From: Pseudalkalibacillus hwajinpoensis
GTDB taxonomy: Bacteria; Bacillota; Bacilli; Bacillales; Guptibacillaceae
NCBI RefSeq assembly: GCF_039851965.1
Contig: NZ_CP156674.1
Coordinates: 2,728,001-2,792,000 of the forward strand
DNA: 64,000 nucleotides
Direction of reading: 5' to 3'
Below are positions 44,069 through 52,672 of this stretch, piece after piece (position 1 is the stretch's first letter; each line of letters begins with the position of its first letter). A model generated the notes under the pieces. The model searched no databases, was not told the origin of the DNA, and saw only the letters and a program-made list of their open reading frames with translations. The position numbers and the translations under genes were made by a program.

Positions 44069-44233
44069 TTAGATAAACGAAGAAATCAGTAACGCAAGAA
44101 ATACGAGCGAGATTGCTCCGAGAAAGATCACTCCCATTTTGCGAATGGCAGGTGGAAATCGTTCTGTTAACGGCACTCGGATCAGAAAAATGAGGATTGC
44201 GAGTGAAAGAATAAGAAGTAAGAAATAGCCCAA
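44069..44233 (-). CDS. Small two-helix membrane protein (54 aa)
   Basis: The minus strand opens at TTG 44233 after an in-frame TAA six bases earlier, with GGTGGTG upstream. The product has a hydrophobic helix (GYFLLLILSLAILIFLI), a short loop (RVPLTERFPPAIRKMG) and a second helix (VIFLGAISLVFLALLISSFI). The tidy two-helix layout makes it a probable real gene. Family not recognised. The region 44234-44565 otherwise holds only a REP-related repeat (44397-44440) and the pcp leader. Confidence 0.55.
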   Translation of the reverse strand: MGYFLLLILSLAILIFLIRVPLTERFPPAIRKMGVIFLGAISLVFLALLISSFI

Positions 44234-44409
44234 AGGTTACACCACCAGTTCTGTTTTTAATGGTGTTCCCTATGAGCTTATGAATCAATCATTTCACTCC
44301 GTCCTCTGTTAATGAATCACTTTCCTTTGAAATAGTGCTAATAGTCTATATGACGGTGATTCTCATTTAAGTAGATAAATCTCTGCTTTAAAGGGGTGGG
44401 GGACAGACC

Positions 44410-44423
44410 CGTTACCGGTGACG
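44410..44423. repeat. CGTTACCGGTGACG repeat, copy 1
   Basis: The same 14 bases occur at 58055-58068. Both follow a GGGG-ACAG or GGGGTCAG lead-in, so this looks like a variant of the dispersed repeat family. Confidence 0.5.
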
Positions 44424-44565
44424 CCAGTGACGCTACTCACTACGCTATGGTAGAAATTTACTAAAAATTCAAGGTTGAAATTCATCCTTTTAGGTAATAG
44501 AACAGTATGCAAACTAGTCTGCACCTGTCTTGGACTCTTACTACTATGTGAAAGGGGAGAATTGG

Positions 44566-45177
44566 ATGAGCAAGTTGCTTTTAACTGGATTTGAACCTTT
44601 TCTTGAACATCGTCATAATCCAACCGAGCAAATCGTTAGAGAATTTGATGAAGAAGTAGTTGGAGGGTTTGAGGTTATTTCACGAGTCCTGCCAGTAGAC
44701 TACGAACGGGCATCGGAAATGTTGATTGAGTATATTGAGCAATGCGAACCGATTGCCCTCATTATGCTGGGACTTGCAGCAGATCGGACGAAGGTAACGC
44801 CTGAGCGGATTGCGATCAATGTGAATGACAGTGTGGAAGATAATTCAGGAAATGCTCCGGTTGATCAACCAATTGTTGAGGGGGGACCAGCTGCTTATTT
44901 CTCAACGCTTCCTATTAAAAAAATGACCGACGCACTCGTACAAAATGGCATTCCAGCAGAGATTTCAAATACCGCAGGAACGTATTTGTGTAACAACGTG
45001 ATGTATAGCGTGCTCTATGCACTCGAACAAAAAGGGCTTGATATTCCAGCGGGCTTCGTACATGTGCCACCTACTTTCGAGATGACACTCCATCACTCTG
45101 CACATACCGGCTTCCCATTTACGAGTATACGTGACTCGGTCAGGATTATCATAAATACCCTTTCAGATGAAGAATAG
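44566..45177 (+). CDS. pcp: Pyroglutamyl-peptidase I
   Basis: 203 residues. GFEPFLEHRHNPTE at the start, the Glu region RIAINVNDSVEDNSG, the catalytic Cys in SNTAGTYLCNNVMYSVLY and the His in VHVPPTFEM are all present, matching peptidase family C15. It removes N-terminal pyroglutamate from peptides in the cytoplasm. ATG 44566 follows AAAGGGGAGAATTGG; the TTG at 44530 lies before that site. Single gene with its own terminator. Confidence 0.93.
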   Translation: MSKLLLTGFEPFLEHRHNPTEQIVREFDEEVVGGFEVISRVLPVDYERASEMLIEYIEQCEPIALIMLGLAADRTKVTPERIAINVNDSVEDNSGNAPVDQPIVEGGPAAYFSTLPIKKMTDALVQNGIPAEISNTAGTYLCNNVMYSVLYALEQKGLDIPAGFVHVPPTFEMTLHHSAHTGFPFTSIRDSVRIIINTLSDEE

Positions 45178-45188
45178 TATCGTTTTCA

Positions 45189-45221
45189 AAAAGAGCTGAG
45201 CCATCTGGTTCAGCTTTTTTT
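45189..45221 (+). terminator. Terminator after pcp
   Basis: AGCTGAGCC (45194-45202) pairs with GGTTCAGCT (45207-45215) with one G-T pair, followed by TTTTTT. Confidence 0.85.
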
Positions 45222-45276
45222 GAACCGTGAAACCACAATCGCCTCTAAATCGTAGAAAGAGTAGGGAGTGATAGTA

Positions 45277-45576
45277 ATGGCAATTTGTCAACGATGCCAC
45301 AAGAAATGGACGTGGAAAGAGACGTTCGCTTCAATGTTTACATTTAAGAAAGCAATCACTTGTCCAAAATGCCGAGGCAAGCAGTATATAACACGTGACT
45401 CAAGAAATAATTTATCGATCATTCCGACCTTTGTTGCGATGCTCTGGTTGCCTCTAGTGTTAGTTGGGATTAAGTTCCCAATCATTATAGCTATTGAGAT
45501 CACCACGAGCTTGATAGTGTTATTACTTTTGCCTTTCTTTTATAAGGTAACGAATGAAGAAGAGTCGATGTGGTGA
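45277..45576 (+). CDS. Small CXXC-CXXC zinc-finger membrane protein
   Basis: 99 residues. CQRCHKKWTWKETFASMFTFKKAITCPKC is the 'cxxc_20_cxxc' zinc-finger pattern (TIGR04104 as I recall it), followed by QYITRDSRN and two membrane helices. Function unknown; common in Bacillaceae. ATG 45277 follows GGGAGTGATAGTA; the GTG at 45268 is in frame but too near. Single gene. Confidence 0.8.
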   Translation: MAICQRCHKKWTWKETFASMFTFKKAITCPKCRGKQYITRDSRNNLSIIPTFVAMLWLPLVLVGIKFPIIIAIEITTSLIVLLLLPFFYKVTNEEESMW

Positions 45577-45593
45577 AATAACCTTAACTTAGT

Positions 45594-45613
45594 AAGAACA
45601 ATAACGTGTTCTT
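45594..45613. promoter_or_regulatory. Dyad AAGAACA-N6-TGTTCTT before xylA
   Basis: Perfect 7-bp arms. The half-sites are those of the RiPP dyad but turned inside out, so it is a different element. It lies just upstream of the xylA promoter. Confidence 0.35.
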
Positions 45614-45618
45614 AAATC

Positions 45619-45680
45619 TTTGTTTATCTAATAGACAAACTAACAGAGTGGTGCTATAATTCATTATGAAAGCAGTTACA
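45619..45680 (+). promoter_or_regulatory. xylA promoter with XylR-like operator and cre site
   Basis: -35 TAGACA (45632-45637) and -10 TATAAT (45655-45660) are 17 bp apart. The dyad TTTGTTTAT / ATAGACAAA (45619-45627, 45631-45639), extended by CTAA, overlaps the -35 and resembles the XylR operator. TGAAAGCAGTTACA (45667-45680) differs from the CcpA cre consensus at one position and lies at the transcription start. So the operon should be xylose-induced and glucose-repressed. No xylR gene is in this window. Confidence 0.75.
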
Positions 45681-45804
45681 TAATTGATTCTGTGAAACAC
45701 GATTAATCAGAATCGAAAGTAGCTTGACAGGAAGTTCAGAGTTAACTTATAAAGTGAGAAAATCGTTATTAGAAGCTTTAATTATACTCAAGGAGGAATA
45801 TATT

Positions 45805-47136
45805 ATGGCGTATTTCAACAATATTAACCGCATTCAGTATGAGGGAGCGCAGTCTTCCAATCCATTCGCATTTAAATATTACAATCCTGACGAAAAAATT
45901 GGTCATAAAACGATGAAAGAGCATCTTCGCTTTTCGATCGCATACTGGCACACGTTTACCGCAGATGGAGCAGATCCATTTGGGGCTGGAACAATGCTGC
46001 GTCCTTGGAGTGAATATAGCGGCATGGATCAAGCGAAAGCAAGAGTAGAAGCGGCTTTTGAATTGTTTGATAAGCTTGACGCACCTTTCTTTTGTTTCCA
46101 CGATGTAGATGTAGCACCAGAAGGAGAAACACTTAAAGAATCGTATGACAACCTTGATACAATTGTATCGATGATAAAGGATTATATGAAGACAAGCTCT
46201 ACTAAACTTCTATGGAATACGGCAAACATGTTCACGCATCCGCGATTTACACATGGTGCTGCGACAACATCTGAAGCAGATGTGTTTGCTTATGCAGCTG
46301 CTAAGGTAAAAAAAGGCCTAGAAGTTGGGAAAGAGCTTGGCGCAGAGAATTATGTTTTCTGGGGTGGACGTGAAGGGTATGAAACGTTGCTCAACACAGA
46401 TATGAAGCTTGAGCTTGATAATCTTGGGCGTTTCTTTCACATGGCGCTTGATTATGCGAACGAAATTAATTTTACTGGACAATTTCTCATTGAACCAAAA
46501 CCAAAAGAACCGTCTAAACATCAATATGATTTTGATGTAGCAACATCTCTATCATTCCTACAAAACTATGATTTGCAGGATCATTTTAAATTTAATATTG
46601 AAGCTAATCATGCAACGCTTGCTGGGCACACCTTTGAACATGAACTTCATACCGCTCGAATCAATGGAATGCTGGGCTCTGTTGATGCGAATCAGGGTGA
46701 TACGCTGCTTGGATGGGATACAGATGAATTTCCAACGGATTTGTATGCGACAACCCTTGCGATGTATGAGATTCTTAAGAATGATGGACTTGGAAAAGGT
46801 GGTCTGAATTTCGATTCAAAAGTTCGTCGAAACTCTTTTGATCCTGAAGATTTATTCCATGCACATATTGCTGGAATGGACAGCTTTGCAATCGGCTTAA
46901 AGGCTGCACATCAGATGCTTGAAGACCGTGTACTTGAGAACTTTATATCGGATCGCTATTCCAGCTTTTCTGAAGGAATCGGTAAAGAAATTATCGAAGG
47001 AAAAACGGATTTTCACAAGCTTGAACAGTATGCATTAGGTCTTTCAAATATTGAGACAAAATCTGGACGTATGGAAAAGTTAAAAGCAGAAATCAATTCA
47101 TACTTATTGAACGCTTTCTCTAATGTTCGTGTATAA
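45805..47136 (+). CDS. xylA: Xylose isomerase
   Basis: 443 residues. Start MAYFNNINRIQYEG. Catalytic His in FCFHDVDVAPEG and the metal-binding block NYVFWGGREGYE, then FNIEANHATLAGHTF and GSVDANQGDTLLGWDTDEFP, are all intact. It converts D-xylose to D-xylulose. ATG 45805 has AGGAGG nine bases upstream; an ORF start at 45724 is only leader sequence. xylB follows after 75 bp. Controlled by the XylR/CcpA-type promoter above. Confidence 0.97.
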   Translation: MAYFNNINRIQYEGAQSSNPFAFKYYNPDEKIGHKTMKEHLRFSIAYWHTFTADGADPFGAGTMLRPWSEYSGMDQAKARVEAAFELFDKLDAPFFCFHDVDVAPEGETLKESYDNLDTIVSMIKDYMKTSSTKLLWNTANMFTHPRFTHGAATTSEADVFAYAAAKVKKGLEVGKELGAENYVFWGGREGYETLLNTDMKLELDNLGRFFHMALDYANEINFTGQFLIEPKPKEPSKHQYDFDVATSLSFLQNYDLQDHFKFNIEANHATLAGHTFEHELHTARINGMLGSVDANQGDTLLGWDTDEFPTDLYATTLAMYEILKNDGLGKGGLNFDSKVRRNSFDPEDLFHAHIAGMDSFAIGLKAAHQMLEDRVLENFISDRYSSFSEGIGKEIIEGKTDFHKLEQYALGLSNIETKSGRMEKLKAEINSYLLNAFSNVRV

Positions 47137-47211
47137 GTTAGAGTGGACTAAACAGTTAAATAAGTAAAGGATTCAAATGGTAAGCATGGATCCAGGTAAG
47201 GAGGAACTCCC

Positions 47212-48696
47212 TTGAGCTATGTCGTAGGAATTGATCTTGGAACAAGTGCGGTGAAAGTGATTGCTGTTGATCGCACTGGGCGGGTTCAGGCTGAGGTATC
47301 AAGAAGCTATCCGCTTCATCATCCAAAGTCGGGGGTTAGCGAACAAAATCCCGGAGACTGGGTAGAGAAAACACTTGATGCATTACATGAATTGACAAAG
47401 GAGATCCCGGCATCAGACATTGATGGAATGAGTTTTTCAGGTCAAATGCACGGTCTTGTTTTGTTGGATGAACAGTATCAACCGCTACGTCCGGCTATTC
47501 TCTGGAATGATACGCGTACAACAGAACAATGCCGTACCATTGAGGAACAGGTGGGGAAGGAACGTCTTCTCGAGATAGCAAAAAATCCTGCACTTGAAGG
47601 GTTTACACTCCCTAAATTACTCTGGGTGAAGGAGAATGAACCTGATCTATATGAGAAAGCAACCCTCTTTCTTTTGCCGAAAGATTATGTGCGCTATCGG
47701 TTTACGGGTGAGCTTTACATGGATTATTCGGATGCAGCAGGGACGCTATTAATGAATGTAAGTGAGAAAACCTGGAGTGATGAAATTGCATCCAGGACAG
47801 GTATCAGTCGATCACTATGCCCTCCCTTAATAGAATCAACTGAAAGGGTTGGCGCTTTTAAGGATGGTCTTGTAGAAGGTCTAACGAATGTTAGTGTTTT
47901 TGCAGGTGGGGCTGATAATGCTTGCGGAGCTATCGGGGCAGGGATTCTCGAACCGGGAAAAACACTTTGCAGTATCGGAACCTCGGGTGTAATCCTTTCT
48001 TATGAGGAGGATACTGATCTTACTGTTGATGGTAAAATTCATTATTTTAATCATGGAAAAGCAAATGCATATTATACGATGGGTGTGACTCTTTCTGCAG
48101 GCCAGAGCTTAAGCTGGTTTAAAGAGCAATTTGCTGAAGATACCCCTTTTGAAGAACTTTTATCTGATCTAGATGACGTCCCTGCAGGCTCGAATGGGCT
48201 CCTATTCACTCCTTATTTATCAGGAGAGAGAAGTCCACATGCTGACGCTCTTATAAGAGGAAGTTTTATCGGCATCGATGCTTCACACACACGAAAGCAT
48301 CTCGTTCGTTCAGTCCTTGAAGGCATTACCTTCTCATTGAATGAGTCTCTGGCTATTTTTAGAGAGAGTGGCAAAGAAATTGATGAGATTGTTTCAATTG
48401 GCGGTGGTGCGAAGAATGACAGCTGGCTTCAAATGCAGGCTGATATTTTTAACGCGACTGTCACGAGACATGAAAGTGAAGAAGGACCAGCGCTTGGGGC
48501 GGCAATGCTTGCAGCTTTTGGATGCGGATGGTTTCCGACTCTAGAAGCATGTGCGGACTCTTTTCTAAAAGTCAAAAAGCAGTTTACACCGAATGATGAG
48601 AATGTAAAAGCTTATCATAAGCTATTTTCGTTATACCAGTCCGTATATGGACAAACAAAAGAGTTAAATCAAAAGTTAAACGAATACCGAATCTAA
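47212..48696 (+). CDS. xylB: Xylulokinase
   Basis: 494 residues, FGGY kinase. ATP site GIDLGTSAVKVIAVD at the start, QMHGLVLLD and the family signature YLSGERSPHADALIRGSFIGI, then GGGAKNDSWLQMQADI. It phosphorylates D-xylulose to xylulose-5-phosphate for the pentose phosphate pathway. TTG start after AAGGAGGAACTCCC. Ends at a strong UUCG hairpin terminator. Confidence 0.95.
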   Translation: MSYVVGIDLGTSAVKVIAVDRTGRVQAEVSRSYPLHHPKSGVSEQNPGDWVEKTLDALHELTKEIPASDIDGMSFSGQMHGLVLLDEQYQPLRPAILWNDTRTTEQCRTIEEQVGKERLLEIAKNPALEGFTLPKLLWVKENEPDLYEKATLFLLPKDYVRYRFTGELYMDYSDAAGTLLMNVSEKTWSDEIASRTGISRSLCPPLIESTERVGAFKDGLVEGLTNVSVFAGGADNACGAIGAGILEPGKTLCSIGTSGVILSYEEDTDLTVDGKIHYFNHGKANAYYTMGVTLSAGQSLSWFKEQFAEDTPFEELLSDLDDVPAGSNGLLFTPYLSGERSPHADALIRGSFIGIDASHTRKHLVRSVLEGITFSLNESLAIFRESGKEIDEIVSIGGGAKNDSWLQMQADIFNATVTRHESEEGPALGAAMLAAFGCGWFPTLEACADSFLKVKKQFTPNDENVKAYHKLFSLYQSVYGQTKELNQKLNEYRI

Positions 48697-48707
48697 AAAA
48701 CATAACC

Positions 48708-48737
48708 AAACAGCGAGTGCTTCGGCACTCGCTGTTT
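48708..48737 (+). terminator. Terminator after xylAB (UUCG loop)
   Basis: AAACAGCGAGTGC and GCACTCGCTGTTT pair perfectly over 13 bp with the stable TTCG tetraloop. It ends the xyl operon. Confidence 0.9.
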
Positions 48738-48892
48738 GTATGCTGATTTGATTCAGATCCACCTTATACCGTGGATCTCCCCTCAATAACTTCTAAAATA
48801 TCTTAAGCGAATAGTCACATTTTAATTGGACCCCTTCGTTTCAGCGCTTTTCATGATAATATAATAGAAAAGATTCTTAAGGAGGTAGGTCG

Positions 48893-49816
48893 TTGGAGAA
48901 CGTTTACATTGGTGTTGATCTTGGAGGCACGAATCTTCGTGTCGGACTTGTCGATCAGAACGGCCAGATGCTTCAGTATAAGCAAATTCCTACAGAAGCA
49001 GAGGCGGGTTACGAAACAATAATTGAGCGAATGATCGCATTAATTAAGGATGTAAAGAAGGCATACTCAGCTAAATCGATTGGGATTGGCTGTCCCGGTC
49101 CTCTCAATCCGTTTGATGGCATTGTTGTATCACCGCCGAATCTACCAGGCTGGAAGGACATACCGATTACAAAGCTTGTTGAAAAGGAAATTGGAATTCC
49201 GGTTTATCTTGTGAATGATGCAAATGCTGCTGCGCTTGGTGAAGCCATGTTTGGCGGTGGCCACGGTAAAGACAGCTCCTTTTACATAACTGTTAGTACA
49301 GGAATTGGCGGTGGATACGTGCAAAATAATCGCCTGATTCAGGGTGAACACGGATATAGTGCTGAGATTGGCAATATGATCATTAAACCTGGTGGTCCGA
49401 AACATGCCAATATGAATGCTGGTTCTCTTGAAGCACTGGCTTCAGGTACTTCAATTGCACGGGAAGGAAGAGAACGACTCGGTATAAGTGGTGGTACTGA
49501 AGAGGTGTTCCGGTATGCTGAAGAAGGAGACCAAATGGCCATTGCTATTATAGATGAAGCAGTCGATGCCCTGGCAATTGGCATTGCAAATCTTGTTCAT
49601 TCTGTCGATCCAGATGTTTTTATACTTGGCGGAGGTGTCATGAAGGCAAAAGAAATGATTCTTCCACTCCTTCGTGAAAAAGTTGATGGCTATGTCTATG
49701 AAGGTCTTCGTGGAAAAATAACCATTGAATCGGCTAAGCTTCATGATAAGGCAGGTATCGTTGGCGCTGCGATGCACGGTCGTCAGAAGGCAGAAAATAA
49801 TCGTAAGGAGGAATAA
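48893..49816 (+). CDS. ROK-family sugar kinase (glucokinase-like)
   Basis: 307 residues. ATP site GVDLGGTNLRVGLVD, catalytic Asp in VNDANAAALGEAMFGGG, and TVSTGIGGGYVQNN. The usual ROK zinc motif (C-x-C-G-x-x-G-C-x-E) is replaced by GPKHANMNAGSLEALASGT, with no cysteines, so zinc-linked folding is absent. It probably phosphorylates glucose or another hexose. TTG start after AAGGAGGTAGGTCG. It shares TAATG with manA, suggesting a mannose or glucose role. Confidence 0.85.
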   Translation: MENVYIGVDLGGTNLRVGLVDQNGQMLQYKQIPTEAEAGYETIIERMIALIKDVKKAYSAKSIGIGCPGPLNPFDGIVVSPPNLPGWKDIPITKLVEKEIGIPVYLVNDANAAALGEAMFGGGHGKDSSFYITVSTGIGGGYVQNNRLIQGEHGYSAEIGNMIIKPGGPKHANMNAGSLEALASGTSIAREGRERLGISGGTEEVFRYAEEGDQMAIAIIDEAVDALAIGIANLVHSVDPDVFILGGGVMKAKEMILPLLREKVDGYVYEGLRGKITIESAKLHDKAGIVGAAMHGRQKAENNRKEE

Positions 49817-49818
49817 TG

Positions 49819-50781
49819 ATGTATCAACACGAACCACTTTTTTTAAATCCAGAATTTAAAGACCGGCTCTGGGGCGGCACGAAGCTAAGGGATGTATTTG
49901 GCTATTCGATCCCAACCGAGACGACAGGGGAATGCTGGGGGATTTCAGCACATCAAAATGGACCAAGTGAAGTAAGAAATGGTCCACTTGCCGGGAAAAA
50001 ATTGAACGAAGTTTGGCAAAGTAATCGAGAATTATTTAATGATGAAGCAGGAGATCATTTTCCATTATTAGTGAAGATTCTTGATGCGGATCGTGACTTA
50101 TCAGTACAGGTCCATCCTGATGATACATATGCACGAGAAATAGAAGGAGAAGCATACGGAAAGACGGAGTGCTGGTACATCATTGACTGTGACCCAGGTT
50201 CTGAATTAATCTTTGGACATCATGCCAAGTCGAAGGAATCATTCGAGCAGATGATTGCAGACGGAGAATGGGACAGCTTGCTTCGACGGGTTCCGATTGA
50301 GCCAGGTGAACTTTACTTTGTGCCAAGCGGAACCATTCATGCGATTGGTGCGGGAACGATGATCCTTGAAACACAGCAGAGTTCAGACACTACTTATCGT
50401 GTTTATGACTACAATCGGACAGATGGAAATGGGAACACAAGAGAGCTACACATTGAACGGTCAATCGACGTCTCGACGATTCCTCACGTGGATCCTGGTT
50501 TTCATCCAGTGGTGAAAGAAAACGACGGGCTGAAGCAAATTCAACTTGTAGAATCCGAGTACTTTACAGTTTATCGCTGGGAAGTTGATGGAGAATATAA
50601 CAGCACTGTGGATCATTCTTATTTGCTCGTAAGTGTGTTGAGCGGCGAAGGGCATATCTCTTCAGGAGAAGCTTCTTTTTCAGTGAACCAGGGCGATCAT
50701 TTTATTATCCCATCAACAATGAAGGAATTTAAACTTGAAGGCGATCTAGAAATGATCGTATCAAAGAGTAATAAAGCATAA
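49819..50781 (+). CDS. manA: Mannose-6-phosphate isomerase, class I
   Basis: 320 residues. The metal-binding blocks are intact: QVHPDDTYA (His pair), YGKTECWYI (Glu) and VPSGTIHAIGAGTMILETQQSSDTTYRVYDYNR. It interconverts mannose-6-phosphate and fructose-6-phosphate. Start at ATG 49819 or 49816; the latter overlaps the ROK stop as TAATG, and both follow AAGGAGG. Ends at a terminator. Confidence 0.95.
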   Translation: MYQHEPLFLNPEFKDRLWGGTKLRDVFGYSIPTETTGECWGISAHQNGPSEVRNGPLAGKKLNEVWQSNRELFNDEAGDHFPLLVKILDADRDLSVQVHPDDTYAREIEGEAYGKTECWYIIDCDPGSELIFGHHAKSKESFEQMIADGEWDSLLRRVPIEPGELYFVPSGTIHAIGAGTMILETQQSSDTTYRVYDYNRTDGNGNTRELHIERSIDVSTIPHVDPGFHPVVKENDGLKQIQLVESEYFTVYRWEVDGEYNSTVDHSYLLVSVLSGEGHISSGEASFSVNQGDHFIIPSTMKEFKLEGDLEMIVSKSNKA

Positions 50782-50785
50782 GGTG

Positions 50786-50816
50786 GAAACCAGCTCATAG
50801 AGCTGGTTTCATTTTT
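50786..50816 (+). terminator. Terminator after manA
   Basis: GAAACCAGCT (50786-50795) pairs with AGCTGGTTTC (50801-50810), followed by ATTTTTC. Confidence 0.85.
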
Positions 50817-50929
50817 CATTCAGGACCCTGTATACATATTTCTTCGAGTCCCTAAATACCATTTAGAATGGTATAAATGGTATAATGATCGTATTTTAAG
50901 GCAGGTCTTAGGGAAATCAGGAGGGTGCC

Positions 50930-52672
50930 ATGCGGAATGTATTATCGTTTATTAAACCATACCGAGTAGCTGCGTTTATTGCGGCTCTTTTGATGTTAGT
51001 TGAGCTAGTTGTTGAACTGTGGCTGCCGTTATTAATGGCGGACATTATTGATAATGGTATCGTAAAAGAAGATCTCAATGTAGTCACTAAATTGGGGATT
51101 TTCATGCTCGTACTCACGGTGATTTCATTTGTTGGTTCAATTATCAACACGTTTCTCGCCTCTTATGTAAGTCAACATTATGCCTTCGACTTAAGAAAAG
51201 CCCTCTTCGAAAAAGTGCAGTCTTTCGCATTCGCAGATTTCAATCGGTTTCCTACTTCTTCGCTTATTACAAGATTAACAAATGATGTAAACCAGGTTCA
51301 GCTGGTTGTATTTATGGGTCTTCGCATTATGGTGAGGGCACCCTTGTTAGTGGTGGGTGGCGTCGTGATGGCATTTGTCGTTGATGTTCAATTGGCCCTA
51401 TTGTTAACAGCTGCGATCCCGCTCGTCAGCGTGTTTCTCTATTTTGTGATGAAAAAGGGGGTGCCTCTCTTCAGTTCAGTACAGGACAAACTTGATCGCG
51501 TAAACGGTGTCTTGCGTGAAAATCTCGTAGGCGTTCGGCTCGTGAAAGCCTATCGGAGAAGCGATCATGAACAGGGGCGTTTTCAAGGTGTGAATGACAA
51601 TTTAATGAACCAAACGGTTACATCTCTTCGTCTAATCGAGCTTGCTACACCAGTATTATTAATTCTAATGAATGCGGCCATTGTAGCTGTGATCTGGTTT
51701 GGTGGCTTGAAGGTTGTTGGAGGAGGCGCGCAGGTCGGGGAAGTAGCAGCTATTATTACTTACGGCACGCGCATAACTGTTGCACTGACAATGTTTTCGT
51801 TTATTCTCATGCTTTTATCGCGAGCAAAAGCTTCCGCAGAGCGAATGCAGGAGGTGCTCGTGACACCTACAACCAAAAGAGACGCGGGCGGTGTATCCGT
51901 TCATAAGATCGAAAAGCTCCAGTTTGAAAACGTCCATTTTCATTATCCTGATTCAGAAGATGATGTATTAAGAGACATCAGTTTTAACGCTCAAATTGGT
52001 CAGCTGATTGGCGTGATCGGAGCGACAGGTGCAGGAAAGTCGTCACTCGTTCAGCTTATCCCGGGGCTATACAATCCTGCATCGGGTGTCATTAAAGTAA
52101 ATGATGTTGATTTACATGACCTTGATCTTGAAGAGTTAAGAAGTCGAATCGGCATGGTGTCACAGGAGGTGGTTCTGTTTAGCGGTACGATTGGCGAAAA
52201 CATTCGGTGGGGGAAAGAAGAGGCCGATCAAACAGAAGTCGAGGCTGCTGCTAAAGCAGCGCAAATTCATGATTTTATTATGTCGCTTCCGAAGCAATAT
52301 GACACGATCCTTGGTCAAAAAGGAGTTAACCTGTCAGGTGGGCAAAAGCAGCGACTGTCAATCGCCCGCGCGCTTATTCGCACCCCGGACATTTTGATTC
52401 TAGATGACAGTACAAGTGCGCTTGATCAGAGCACAGAAGCGAGACTTCAAGAAGCATTAAAGGGGCAGGAGTTTCCTGGGATGATTTTCCTTATTGCTCA
52501 AAAAATCAGTTCGATTAAAGAGGCGGATCACATTCTCCTACTTGATGAAGGAGAAATCATTGGCGAAGGAACGCATGATGACCTGCTTATGAATCATCCG
52601 GTCTACCGTGATATTTATATTTCTCAGTATGGAGAGGAGGCATTCAATGAGCTCAAACAACAATCTTTCTAA
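50930..52672 (+). CDS. Heterodimeric ABC exporter, degenerate-ATPase subunit
   Basis: 580 residues with a six-helix membrane domain. Walker A is GATGAGKSSLVQ and the signature is LSGGQKQRLSIARA. Walker B ends ILILDDSTSALD with Asp in place of the catalytic Glu, and the switch His is Gln (LIAQKISSI). That marks the BmrC-like subunit whose own ATP site is weak. It overlaps the partner gene by 26 bp. Homologues export drugs and are often induced by ribosome-targeting antibiotics. Confidence 0.88.
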   Translation: MRNVLSFIKPYRVAAFIAALLMLVELVVELWLPLLMADIIDNGIVKEDLNVVTKLGIFMLVLTVISFVGSIINTFLASYVSQHYAFDLRKALFEKVQSFAFADFNRFPTSSLITRLTNDVNQVQLVVFMGLRIMVRAPLLVVGGVVMAFVVDVQLALLLTAAIPLVSVFLYFVMKKGVPLFSSVQDKLDRVNGVLRENLVGVRLVKAYRRSDHEQGRFQGVNDNLMNQTVTSLRLIELATPVLLILMNAAIVAVIWFGGLKVVGGGAQVGEVAAIITYGTRITVALTMFSFILMLLSRAKASAERMQEVLVTPTTKRDAGGVSVHKIEKLQFENVHFHYPDSEDDVLRDISFNAQIGQLIGVIGATGAGKSSLVQLIPGLYNPASGVIKVNDVDLHDLDLEELRSRIGMVSQEVVLFSGTIGENIRWGKEEADQTEVEAAAKAAQIHDFIMSLPKQYDTILGQKGVNLSGGQKQRLSIARALIRTPDILILDDSTSALDQSTEARLQEALKGQEFPGMIFLIAQKISSIKEADHILLLDEGEIIGEGTHDDLLMNHPVYRDIYISQYGEEAFNELKQQSF

